Source of the DNA: Lysobacterales bacterium
Lineage (GTDB): Bacteria; Pseudomonadota; Gammaproteobacteria; Xanthomonadales; SZUA-36
Direction: 5' to 3'
DNA length: 6,564 bases
Assembly (NCBI GenBank): GCA_009692275.1
Contig: SHZL01000156.1
Location: 1-6,564, forward strand
The position numbers and the translations under genes were made by a program. Of the stretch, positions 1 through 6,180 are shown in pieces (the stretch's first letter is position 1; each line of letters begins with the position of its first letter). The notes below the pieces were generated by a model. That model worked only from the letters and a program-made list of their open reading frames with translations, made no database searches and was not told where the DNA came from.

Positions 1-778
1 TGGAGTCCCCATTGGCGCCGATGATGATGAACTTGCCATCCGCGCAGCGGTAGGTATTGGTTGGGACTATGCCGGTGATGGTTGAGCCGGAAGGCTGGCG
101 GATCACGCCCGCGCCATCGTATTCCGGTATCGCACCTTCCAGCAGGTTGAACACGCCTTCGTACAAGGCGGTGTCCACCACCTGCCCCGGCCCGCCCGGT
201 GCCTTGAGTTTGTGCACGCAGGCCATGACGATGCCGAGTGCTGCGTGCAGGCCGGCCAGTGTATCGCCCATGCTCAGGTTGGCGCGTACCGGTGCTTCGC
301 CGGGAAAACCATTTACATAGCGAAAACCGCCCAGTCCTTCACACACAGAAGCAAACCCCGGCTTGGAAGCATACGGCCCGTCCTGGCCGTAGCCGGAGAT
401 GCGGGCATAGATCAGACCGGGATTATTGGTTTTGAAATCCTCCGGGCCAAGCCCCCATTTCTCCATCACGCCGGGGCGAAAATTCTCCACCAGCACATCA
501 CAGGTATCGGCCAATTGCCGAATCAGGTCGCGGCCGCGCTCGTGGCGCAAATTGGCAGTGATGCACTTCTTGTTGCGCGCCAGGCTGCGCCACCAGTACG
601 AGGTACCCTGCTCGTCCAGTTCGCGCCATTTGCGCAGGGGATCCCCCTCGCCCGGCGGCTCGACCTTGATCACCTCTGCACCGTAATAACCCAGGATGCA
701 ACCGGCGAAGGGGCCGGCCAGCAGTTGCCCGAGTTCCAGTACGCGGATGCCATCAAGTGGGCGTGGAGATGGATTCAT
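1..778 (-). CDS. Class III (CaiB/BaiF) CoA-transferase, N-terminal part, cut by left edge
   Basis: Partial gene: 259 codons from an ATG at 778-776, open to the window edge with no stop. Enzymes of this family move coenzyme A between carboxylic acids in the cytoplasm; some members are racemases (alpha-methylacyl-CoA racemase). The translation shows the family's opening block (residues 8-40, LDGIRVLELGQLLAGPFAG then GAEVIKVEPP), the VLVENFRPGVMEKWGL block (95-110), ARISGYGQDGPY (125-136), and NLSMGDTLAGLHAALG (167-182). Asp172 in MGDTLAG matches the Asp that forms the acyl-aspartyl intermediate in formyl-CoA transferase. VDTALYEGVF and a GSTITGIVPTNTYRCADGKF stretch follow. About 260 of the family's usual 380-420 residues are present. 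AAGGA lies about 11 bases before the ATG. It diverges from the exported-protein gene at 856. The acid substrate cannot be told from this part; the family call is firm. Confidence 0.93.
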   Translation of the reverse strand, partial: MNPSPRPLDGIRVLELGQLLAGPFAGCILGYYGAEVIKVEPPGEGDPLRKWRELDEQGTSYWWRSLARNKKCITANLRHERGRDLIRQLADTCDVLVENFRPGVMEKWGLGPEDFKTNNPGLIYARISGYGQDGPYASKPGFASVCEGLGGFRYVNGFPGEAPVRANLSMGDTLAGLHAALGIVMACVHKLKAPGGPGQVVDTALYEGVFNLLEGAIPEYDGAGVIRQPSGSTITGIVPTNTYRCADGKFIIIGANGDS

Positions 779-855
779 GAATTCAACTGTCCTTTGTGAT
801 GAGTAGAATTTATCATGAAGCCATGGATGGTGAACTGGTTTTTCTAACACGGGGC
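779..855. promoter_or_regulatory. Divergent intergenic region between CoA-transferase and exported-protein gene
   Basis: This 77-base gap must carry signals for both outward genes if each has its own promoter. On the plus strand a TAGAAT at 804-809 could be a -10 box, with a poor TTCAAC 16 bases upstream (782-787). On the minus strand AAGGA, about 11 bases before the ATG at 778, is a plausible ribosome binding site. Two short overlapping palindromes, ATTCATGAAT (773-782) and TGAATTCA (778-785), sit on the CoA-transferase start. They could be an operator half or chance. The role is inferred from layout, and no box is strong. Confidence 0.35.
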
Positions 856-1707
856 ATGCCTGCCACAGCGAAATCAGCCACCCCAAAATCCGCCACAACA
901 GCAGCAGGTCTGGCAGTTGTCCTTTGCGCGGTCATGTTGTGCTGCGCCTGCTCCAGTGCGCCACGCAGTGCCACTCCCGCCCCAAACGATCTGTCCGCTT
1001 CAAGTTTTGAGCAAATCCAGACCCCGCTGCTGATTGAACTCCCCGCAGGCAAAGACCTGGCGATTTCAAATTCTTTCGGTGACATCCATGTACGCCAGTC
1101 TGCTGACGCATCGGTGCAAATGACCCTGCACCTGCAACGCACACCCAACAGCAAGGCACAAGCCCGCATCACCCGGAAGACCTCCGGCACAAGCCTGGAA
1201 CTCGCCGTAAACACAGACCAGGATAAGTCCCGCAAGGAGGTCTTGCGCATCGACCTGGTGGTGTTCGTGCCGCCGCAACCGCAGCTAGAGCTGGTCACAC
1301 AACACGGAGCAATCGATGTCAGGAAAATCGACAACCCCTTGATCGACGCCGCGAGTGACAGTGGAGAGCTTGTGCTTACAACGCGCTCGGTGATGCGCGC
1401 CCGCAGCAAGACCGGTAGAATCCGCGCAACCATTATGCAACCCGGCTGGTCGGGTGAGAGCCGCATAGCAAGTGACAGTGGGCCGGTGCAGGTTTTCTTT
1501 CCGCTCAGTCCCAACCTGCATTTGCTTGCCACTTCAGGCGCTTCGATTCACAGCGAGTTTCAGCTGGATATCAAGCAGGATGGCAAGGGCGCCCGGGTGG
1601 AACTGGACCGCGGCGATGGCAGTGACAGGCTGGTCATTGCCAGCCACCGCGGCGAAGTGCAGTTGTACAGCGTGGTATTCAACCCGGCGGACTACCCGGG
1701 CAAATGA
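856..1707 (+). CDS. Exported DUF4097-like beta-repeat protein, probable lipoprotein
   Basis: Predicted 283-residue envelope protein of unknown function. From the ATG at 856 it opens with a lysine-containing n-region, a hydrophobic core (residues about 15-31, AAGLAVVLCAVMLCCAC) and a Ser/Pro/Ala-rich linker. The Cys at 32 could be lipidated, but the box before it (Cys-Cys-Ala) is not canonical, so plain signal peptidase I cleavage near residue 39 is also possible. The body (about 55-275) is beta-rich, with turns of the form x-x-G-x-[IV] at Gly75, 151, 170, 187, 209, 228 and 266. This resembles DUF4097 / head-GIN adhesin-like right-handed beta-helix proteins. The frame is open upstream to a GTG at 796 and ATGs at 799 and 823. 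I chose 856 because the earlier starts put acidic residues and a long tail before the hydrophobic core. The next gene starts 39 bases after the stop, so co-transcription is likely. Confidence 0.72.
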   Translation: MPATAKSATPKSATTAAGLAVVLCAVMLCCACSSAPRSATPAPNDLSASSFEQIQTPLLIELPAGKDLAISNSFGDIHVRQSADASVQMTLHLQRTPNSKAQARITRKTSGTSLELAVNTDQDKSRKEVLRIDLVVFVPPQPQLELVTQHGAIDVRKIDNPLIDAASDSGELVLTTRSVMRARSKTGRIRATIMQPGWSGESRIASDSGPVQVFFPLSPNLHLLATSGASIHSEFQLDIKQDGKGARVELDRGDGSDRLVIASHRGEVQLYSVVFNPADYPGK

Positions 1708-1746
1708 TGTGAGTGCGCAAGCCAGGACCATGAGCGAATTCAGGCA

Positions 1747-3522
1747 ATGAAGACTCAAGCAATCACGTGGGCCAAACGCCTTTCCCGCAGCCTGGGCACC
1801 ATGGCCTTGTGCCTTGGCAGCGTAGCCCCCACCAGTGCCGCCAACCCTCCGGTAGGTTCAGGCACATTGCCCATGCCCTCCTACAGCTTTCACACCAGCC
1901 ACATTGAAACTACCCCCAGCGGCGTGACCGTGCGCACCGGGGCAGAGTACGTGTATACCAGCATCCCGGAAAAAATCGATGTCGACCTGGCGCGCCAGCC
2001 AAAGGCTGCGCAATGGCAGGCCGGCGATCCCAGCTGGGAAGTTCCCATGCGGCGCGGCCCTCCTGCCATTGTCGATCCGCGACCGGTGAACAAGGTAGCG
2101 AGCCCGATCGATCCCGTGTGGCAACAGCCAGATGGCGCGCAACTGCGCGCAGCCACATCCTTTGCCACACCGGCTTACAGCTTTGCCAGCCTTCGTTCCA
2201 GCACCAGCCCGAATGACCCCAATGGCGAAGTGGGAAAAGACTGGTTCGTGATCGCCATCAATGCCTCTGGCGGCACGCAGTACGAATTTTACGACAAGTC
2301 CGATCCAACCATTACCAGCGGTCCCTATACACTCGGCACCCTGGGGTTGGGCGTCTGCGCCGGTTCGGGCGATCCGGTGGTGCTGTACGACGAACTGGCA
2401 GAACGGTGGCTTTTCACCGAATTTTCCTTGGGCAGTAACCGCTTATGTGTGTATGTTTCACAGACCGATGATCCGATCAGCGGCGGCTTTTATGCCTATA
2501 CCTTCCAGGCCCCGTCTTTCCCTGACTACCCAAAATATGCCGTCTGGGGCGACGCTTACTACGTCGGCACCAATGAAAGTGCCGGCTCCGCGGTGTGGGC
2601 CCTGGATCGCAGCGCCATGCTGAATGGGCAGCCAGCAACCATGCAGCGGTTTGATGAGCTGAACATTCCGGGGGCGTTCAGTTTTGCCATGATTCCCCCC
2701 GTTGACCTGGATGGGCACGCGGAGCCACCTCCCGGGTCCCCGGGTATTTTCATCCGTCACTACGATGACGAGGCACATCTCCCGATTGGCATACCCAATG
2801 TACCCACTGAAGACTACCTCGAGTTGTTCGAGTTTCACGTGGACTTCGCCGACGAGACCAAGTCCAGGCTGACCGGGCCCATCCGTATTGCCGTCAGTGA
2901 ATTCAGCTCGGAATTGTGCGGTTACACTTCATACTTTTGTTTTCCGCAGAAGGGTAGCACTTCCACACTGGACCCCTTGCGCGAAGTGGTCATGAATCTG
3001 CCCAAGTACCGCAATTTCGGCGACCACGAATCCATCGTGGGAAATTTCACCGTCGACGTGGATGGCGCTGACCGAGGCGGCATCCGCTGGTTTGAACTGC
3101 GCCGCGCGGGAGGAAGCTGGTCCCTGTACCAGGAGGGTACCTGGTCGCCGGATAGCAATAACCGCTTCATGGGCGCCAGCGCCATGGACGCAAGCGGTAA
3201 CATTGCCCTGGGCTACAGCATCTCCAGCAGCAGCCTGTACCCCGGCGTGCGCTATACCGGCCGACTGGAATCCAGCCCACTCGGCGGGATGAGCGAAGCG
3301 GAGGTTACGCTGGTGGACGGCACCGGTCCCTCCCCTGGAAACCGCTGGGGCGACTACGGCTCACTGAGTGTCGACCCAGAAGACGGTTGTACGTTCTGGC
3401 TGGTGGAAAACTATGCAAAAGCCGGAAGCAGCGCCAGGCAGAACCGTGTGGGCTCTTTTAAATTCGACAGCTGCGGGCAGGCTCTCGACCTCCAGTTCAA
3501 GAATGGTTTTGAGCCTCCGTAA
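1747..3522 (+). CDS. Large secreted protein with propeller-like repeats and C-terminal FKNGFE tail
   Basis: Predicted 591-residue exported protein; I cannot assign a function. Residues 1-31 form a Sec signal peptide (basic WAKRLSRS, hydrophobic GTMALCLGSVA, probable cleavage after PTSA). A Pro-rich, low-complexity stretch follows (about 33-160). The main domain (about 160-575) is rich in Trp, Tyr and Gly, with blocks such as GKDWFVIAINASGG (163-176), VVLYDELAERWLFTEF (211-226), FPDYPKYAVWGDAYYVGTN (258-276), GGIRWFELR (444-452) and NRWGDYGSLSVDPEDGCTFW (532-551). These recall beta-propeller-like secreted proteins of unknown role found in several phyla. The mature part has six cysteines (204, 234, 391, 398, 548, 576), an even number that fits disulfides outside the cytoplasm. 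The end reads LDLQFKNGFEPP, a short tail after the last Cys. The ATG at 1747 has only a weak AGG upstream, so expression may depend on the preceding gene. Confidence 0.8.
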   Translation: MKTQAITWAKRLSRSLGTMALCLGSVAPTSAANPPVGSGTLPMPSYSFHTSHIETTPSGVTVRTGAEYVYTSIPEKIDVDLARQPKAAQWQAGDPSWEVPMRRGPPAIVDPRPVNKVASPIDPVWQQPDGAQLRAATSFATPAYSFASLRSSTSPNDPNGEVGKDWFVIAINASGGTQYEFYDKSDPTITSGPYTLGTLGLGVCAGSGDPVVLYDELAERWLFTEFSLGSNRLCVYVSQTDDPISGGFYAYTFQAPSFPDYPKYAVWGDAYYVGTNESAGSAVWALDRSAMLNGQPATMQRFDELNIPGAFSFAMIPPVDLDGHAEPPPGSPGIFIRHYDDEAHLPIGIPNVPTEDYLELFEFHVDFADETKSRLTGPIRIAVSEFSSELCGYTSYFCFPQKGSTSTLDPLREVVMNLPKYRNFGDHESIVGNFTVDVDGADRGGIRWFELRRAGGSWSLYQEGTWSPDSNNRFMGASAMDASGNIALGYSISSSSLYPGVRYTGRLESSPLGGMSEAEVTLVDGTGPSPGNRWGDYGSLSVDPEDGCTFWLVENYAKAGSSARQNRVGSFKFDSCGQALDLQFKNGFEPP

Positions 3523-3575
3523 ATTCCGTTTCACGCTGGCCCTTTTTCCCCCTCGGCAGAGCACGGCCGGGACAT
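3523..3575. other. Convergent gap without a recognisable terminator
   Basis: These 53 bases separate the stops of the secreted-protein gene and the oxidase gene. A 7-base inverted repeat, TCGGCAG (3553-3559) and CTGCCGA (3580-3586), spans the oxidase stop, but its loop is 20 bases and no T-run follows on either strand. A TTTTT at 3543-3547 has no stem before it. I see no intrinsic terminator; Rho-dependent termination or overlapping 3' ends are possible. Confidence 0.4.
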
Positions 3576-4862
3576 TCAGCTGCCGATGCGGTCCTTGATC
3601 GCGTGGTACAGCATGCCTACGACCAGCCCGGGCCAGCGCAACAGAGTACCCCCGGGAAACTTTGGCGTTGGAATCCGCGCCATGACGTCAAATCGTTCAG
3701 CGGTGCCCGCCACGGCTTCGGCAATCAGTTTTCCGGCCAGCGTGGCAATCTGCACGCCGTGGCCGGAGTATCCGAGGGCATAAAATACATCCGGCTGCAG
3801 CCGGCCAAAGCAGGGCAGGCGATTCATGGTCACGGCCAGCGTGCCACCCCAGCCGTAATCAATGCGCGCTGCAGCCAACTGCGGGTAAAAATCCAACAGG
3901 TATTTGCGCACAAATGACTTGATGTCTGCCGGAAAACGCCGGGTGTAATTCTCCCCGCCGCCAAACAACATGCGCCCGTCGCCGGTCAACTTCCAGTAGT
4001 TCACCACGAATTTTGCGTCGAACATGCACAGGTCTTGCGGGTTGAGCTGCTGCTGTTGCCCGGCGCTCAGCGGTTCCGTCGCCAGGATAAAATTGTTGAT
4101 GGGCATGATCTTGCCGGCGATGCGTGGCTCCAGCCGCCCAAGGTAACCGTTGCAGGCCAGCACCACGAATTGCGCGGTCACGCTGCCCTGCCCGGTGCGC
4201 ACACAAGTGGGAGACGCCGCGTCATAAGCGGTAACGCGGCTGTTTTCATGCAGCTCCACGCCCAGCCTGGCGGCCGCAGCAGCCAGGCCCAGTGCGTAAT
4301 TGAGCGGATGCAAATGGGCTGATTCGTGCTCTACCAGCCCACCCTTGAACGCCGTGCTACCCGCCAGGCAGGCGAGCTCTTCCCCTTCGACAAAGCGGCA
4401 GTCCAGTCCGTACGCATTGCGCATATGATCCGCATGCCCCCGGTACCAGTTTGCATCGCTCTGCTTGGCAGCAGCCTGCAGGTTGCCACGCTTGAGGTCA
4501 CACTGGATATTGAAGCGTTGAATCAGCTCACGCACGGTGTCTACCGCTTCCACGCCGAGGTCCCAGAGCCTGCGGGCTTCTTCCTTTCCAAAACGCTGTT
4601 CGAGCTCTTCCTGTGGCTGGCGCTGGCCCAGGGTGCATTGCCCGCCATTGCGCCCGGAAGCTCCCCAGGCTATGCGCTCCGCTTCCAGCAGCACCACCCG
4701 GTAGCCCCGTTCGGCGAGGTGTATGGCCGAAGATAAACCGGTGTAACCCCCGCCAATGACGCATACATCGGCGGTGTGGGCTCCCGCCAGAGCGGGGAAA
4801 TCCAGTTGCCTGTTGGCGCTTGCGGTGTAGTAGGATTCTATGTATTGCGCAACAGCGGGCAT
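3576..4862 (-). CDS. puuB: Gamma-glutamylputrescine oxidase-like FAD-dependent oxidoreductase (PuuB type)
   Basis: Cytoplasmic flavoenzyme of the DAO family, 428 residues from the ATG at 4862-4860. PuuB oxidises gamma-glutamylputrescine to gamma-glutamyl-aminobutyraldehyde, giving ammonia and peroxide, in the glutamylated putrescine pathway. The N-terminal ESYYTASAN (9-17) matches the SYYAASAN opening of E. coli PuuB as I remember it. VCVIGGGYTGLSSAIHLAERG (33-53) is the FAD-binding GxGxxG fold with Glu60 closing the second strand. GASGRNGGQ (67-75), HLHPLN (183-188), FGGGENYTRR (300-309), GYSGHGV (364-370) and a final KDRIG all have PuuB counterparts, and the length agrees with about 426 residues. 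The frame also allows a GTG at 4889 (437 residues); I prefer the ATG because it fits the family length, though its AGG sits about 11 bases away. No other puu gene is in the window, so the substrate could be another N-alkyl or gamma-glutamyl amine. Confidence 0.88.
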   Translation of the reverse strand: MPAVAQYIESYYTASANRQLDFPALAGAHTADVCVIGGGYTGLSSAIHLAERGYRVVLLEAERIAWGASGRNGGQCTLGQRQPQEELEQRFGKEEARRLWDLGVEAVDTVRELIQRFNIQCDLKRGNLQAAAKQSDANWYRGHADHMRNAYGLDCRFVEGEELACLAGSTAFKGGLVEHESAHLHPLNYALGLAAAAARLGVELHENSRVTAYDAASPTCVRTGQGSVTAQFVVLACNGYLGRLEPRIAGKIMPINNFILATEPLSAGQQQQLNPQDLCMFDAKFVVNYWKLTGDGRMLFGGGENYTRRFPADIKSFVRKYLLDFYPQLAAARIDYGWGGTLAVTMNRLPCFGRLQPDVFYALGYSGHGVQIATLAGKLIAEAVAGTAERFDVMARIPTPKFPGGTLLRWPGLVVGMLYHAIKDRIGS

Positions 4863-4946
4863 GGGAAGATCTACCTGTATCTGGCCCACAGCATGGCGCG
4901 CTGGCGCGGCGAAATCAACAATTTGGCGGAGGTCTCAAGCGGTACC
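4863..4946. promoter_or_regulatory. Divergent intergenic region between oxidase and amidohydrolase
   Basis: The 84 bases between the two chosen starts should hold the promoters of both genes. For the plus gene, AACAAT at 4917-4922 is a fair -10 candidate with only a poor TGGCGC 17 bases upstream, and GGAGG at 4928-4932 is a good ribosome-binding core but lies 14 bases from the ATG at 4947. For the minus gene no box stands out. TGGCGCG occurs twice with an 8-base period (4894-4900 and 4902-4908). The promoter role follows from the head-to-head layout and is not shown by strong motifs. Confidence 0.4.
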
Positions 4947-6170
4947 ATGAAAATCAATTGCCCCCTTACCCACTTCCTGCTGGCCTGCACCGGCTGTTGC
5001 CTGCCTTTGCTGGCGCAGGCAGAAAACCATGCCCTGGTGCACTGCAGTATTTTCAACGGCTATGAAAACAGCATCCAGGCCAACATGACCGTGCGGGTGC
5101 GCGATCGCCTGATCGAAAGCGTTGCTGCAGACGGGGTCAAGGTTCCGGATGGCTATAGCGTCATAGACTGCGCCGGAAATTACCTGATGCCCGGCCTGAT
5201 GGACGTGCACACGCATCTCGAAAACCTGGAGCAGGCGCAGCGCGCCCTATACACCGGCGTAACCACCATACGCAGCGCCAGCGTGCCCGCATACCAGGAT
5301 ATTGGCTTGCGCGAGCTGGTCCGGTCCGGCGGCTTGCCCGGCCCGGATGTGGTCGCAGCAGGGGTCTACGTTAGCCCCAATCTCGAAGACACCATCCTGG
5401 CGGATCCGCGGCTGGCTGTCCTGGCACACGGAGTAAACACGGACGATGAACTGCGCTTGCTGGTGAATGTGAACATTGATCGGGGCGTGGATGTGATCAA
5501 GACCCGCGGCACCGAGCGCGCAGGCCGCCCGGATACCGACCCGCGTGAACAGGTCTACAGCCGGCACCAGTTGGAAGTGATTGTCACCGAGGCGGCAAAA
5601 CGGGGCATACCCGTCATGGTGCACGCACACGGTGATGAAGGTGCTCTGGCCGCAGTGCAGGCGGGCGCGCGCAGTATCGAACACGGCACCTACCTGTCGC
5701 AAGGAACGCTCAAGCTGATGCAGGAAAAAGGCACCTGGCTTGTTCCCACCTACATCACCATGCTGGAAATGAATGAAGAGCAATATGAATCCGTCCTGCG
5801 CCTGCGCGGTTCACACATGGTGCCGCGCCTCGAGCAAGCCATCCGGACTGCACACCGCCTGGGTGTGCGTTTTGCTACCGGCGCGGACAGTTACTATGAA
5901 AAAGAATCCATCAACACGATTTCCCTGGAGGTCATGTACCTCTCCCGTTTTGGCCTGAGCACGTTCGAGGCCTTGCAGGCAGCGACGACCAGCTCAGCCG
6001 AGTTGCTGGGCCTGGAGGAGAAAACCGGCCGCATCAAGGCCGGTCTGGAAGCAGACATGATCCTGGTGCCGGGTAACCCGCTGGAAGACATCATGGCGGT
6101 GCAGGATGTACTGATGGTCATGAGCAATGGTCAGCTTGCATTGCAACGCCTGCCCTTTGCCAGGCAATGA
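4947..6170 (+). CDS. Exported metal-dependent amidohydrolase (imidazolonepropionase / Xaa-Pro dipeptidase-like)
   Basis: Predicted periplasmic hydrolase of the amidohydrolase superfamily, 407 residues. From the ATG at 4947 it begins with a Sec signal peptide (MKIN, hydrophobic FLLACTGCCLPLLAQA, cleavage after Ala25). A small N-terminal beta-domain (about 28-80) leads into the TIM barrel at YLMPGLMDVHTHLEN. The usual metal set is visible: His88 and His90 (HTH), Lys185 (DVIKTRGT, probably carboxylated), His226 or His228 (VHAHGD), His246 (SIEHGT) and Asp314 (TGADS). The C-terminus has the typical GRIKAGLEADMILVPGNPLED. The fold and family suggest hydrolysis of a cyclic amide, an N-acyl amino acid or a proline dipeptide; the substrate is not readable. 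The frame continues upstream to 4776, but that extension overlaps the oxidase gene and would bury the signal peptide. It diverges from the oxidase and converges on the hydrolase at 6181 with a 10-base gap. Confidence 0.9.
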   Translation: MKINCPLTHFLLACTGCCLPLLAQAENHALVHCSIFNGYENSIQANMTVRVRDRLIESVAADGVKVPDGYSVIDCAGNYLMPGLMDVHTHLENLEQAQRALYTGVTTIRSASVPAYQDIGLRELVRSGGLPGPDVVAAGVYVSPNLEDTILADPRLAVLAHGVNTDDELRLLVNVNIDRGVDVIKTRGTERAGRPDTDPREQVYSRHQLEVIVTEAAKRGIPVMVHAHGDEGALAAVQAGARSIEHGTYLSQGTLKLMQEKGTWLVPTYITMLEMNEEQYESVLRLRGSHMVPRLEQAIRTAHRLGVRFATGADSYYEKESINTISLEVMYLSRFGLSTFEALQAATTSSAELLGLEEKTGRIKAGLEADMILVPGNPLEDIMAVQDVLMVMSNGQLALQRLPFARQ

Positions 6171-6180
6171 CCAGCGTCGA

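Noticed and set aside
212..799. A 195-codon plus-strand open frame over the left end
   Set aside because: It lies antisense to the CoA-transferase, whose minus-strand translation has clear family motifs. The plus-strand product has no recognisable domain and is a GC-rich shadow frame.
813..1532. A 239-codon minus-strand open frame
   Set aside because: It is antisense to the exported beta-repeat protein. Its translation is low-complexity Ser/Arg/Cys-rich with no domain, while the plus frame has a signal sequence and regular repeats.
3553..3586. 7-base inverted repeat TCGGCAG / CTGCCGA as a terminator
   Set aside because: The loop is 20 bases and neither strand has a following T-run, so it does not fit an intrinsic terminator.
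4326..4736. A 136-codon plus-strand open frame
   Set aside because: It sits wholly antisense to the PuuB-like oxidase, whose reading frame is strongly supported by family motifs.
4776..4946. A 57-codon N-terminal extension of the amidohydrolase
   Set aside because: It overlaps the oxidase coding region and would place a signal peptide in mid-protein. The ATG at 4947 gives a normal Sec leader.
5247..5783. A 178-codon minus-strand open frame
   Set aside because: It is antisense to the amidohydrolase metal-binding region. The His/Gln-rich product has no family signature.
1741..6170. CAGGCAATGA present at both 1741-1750 and 6161-6170
   Set aside because: One copy contains a start codon and the other a stop codon, in unrelated contexts with no extended similarity. 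A 10-base match at this distance is likely chance.
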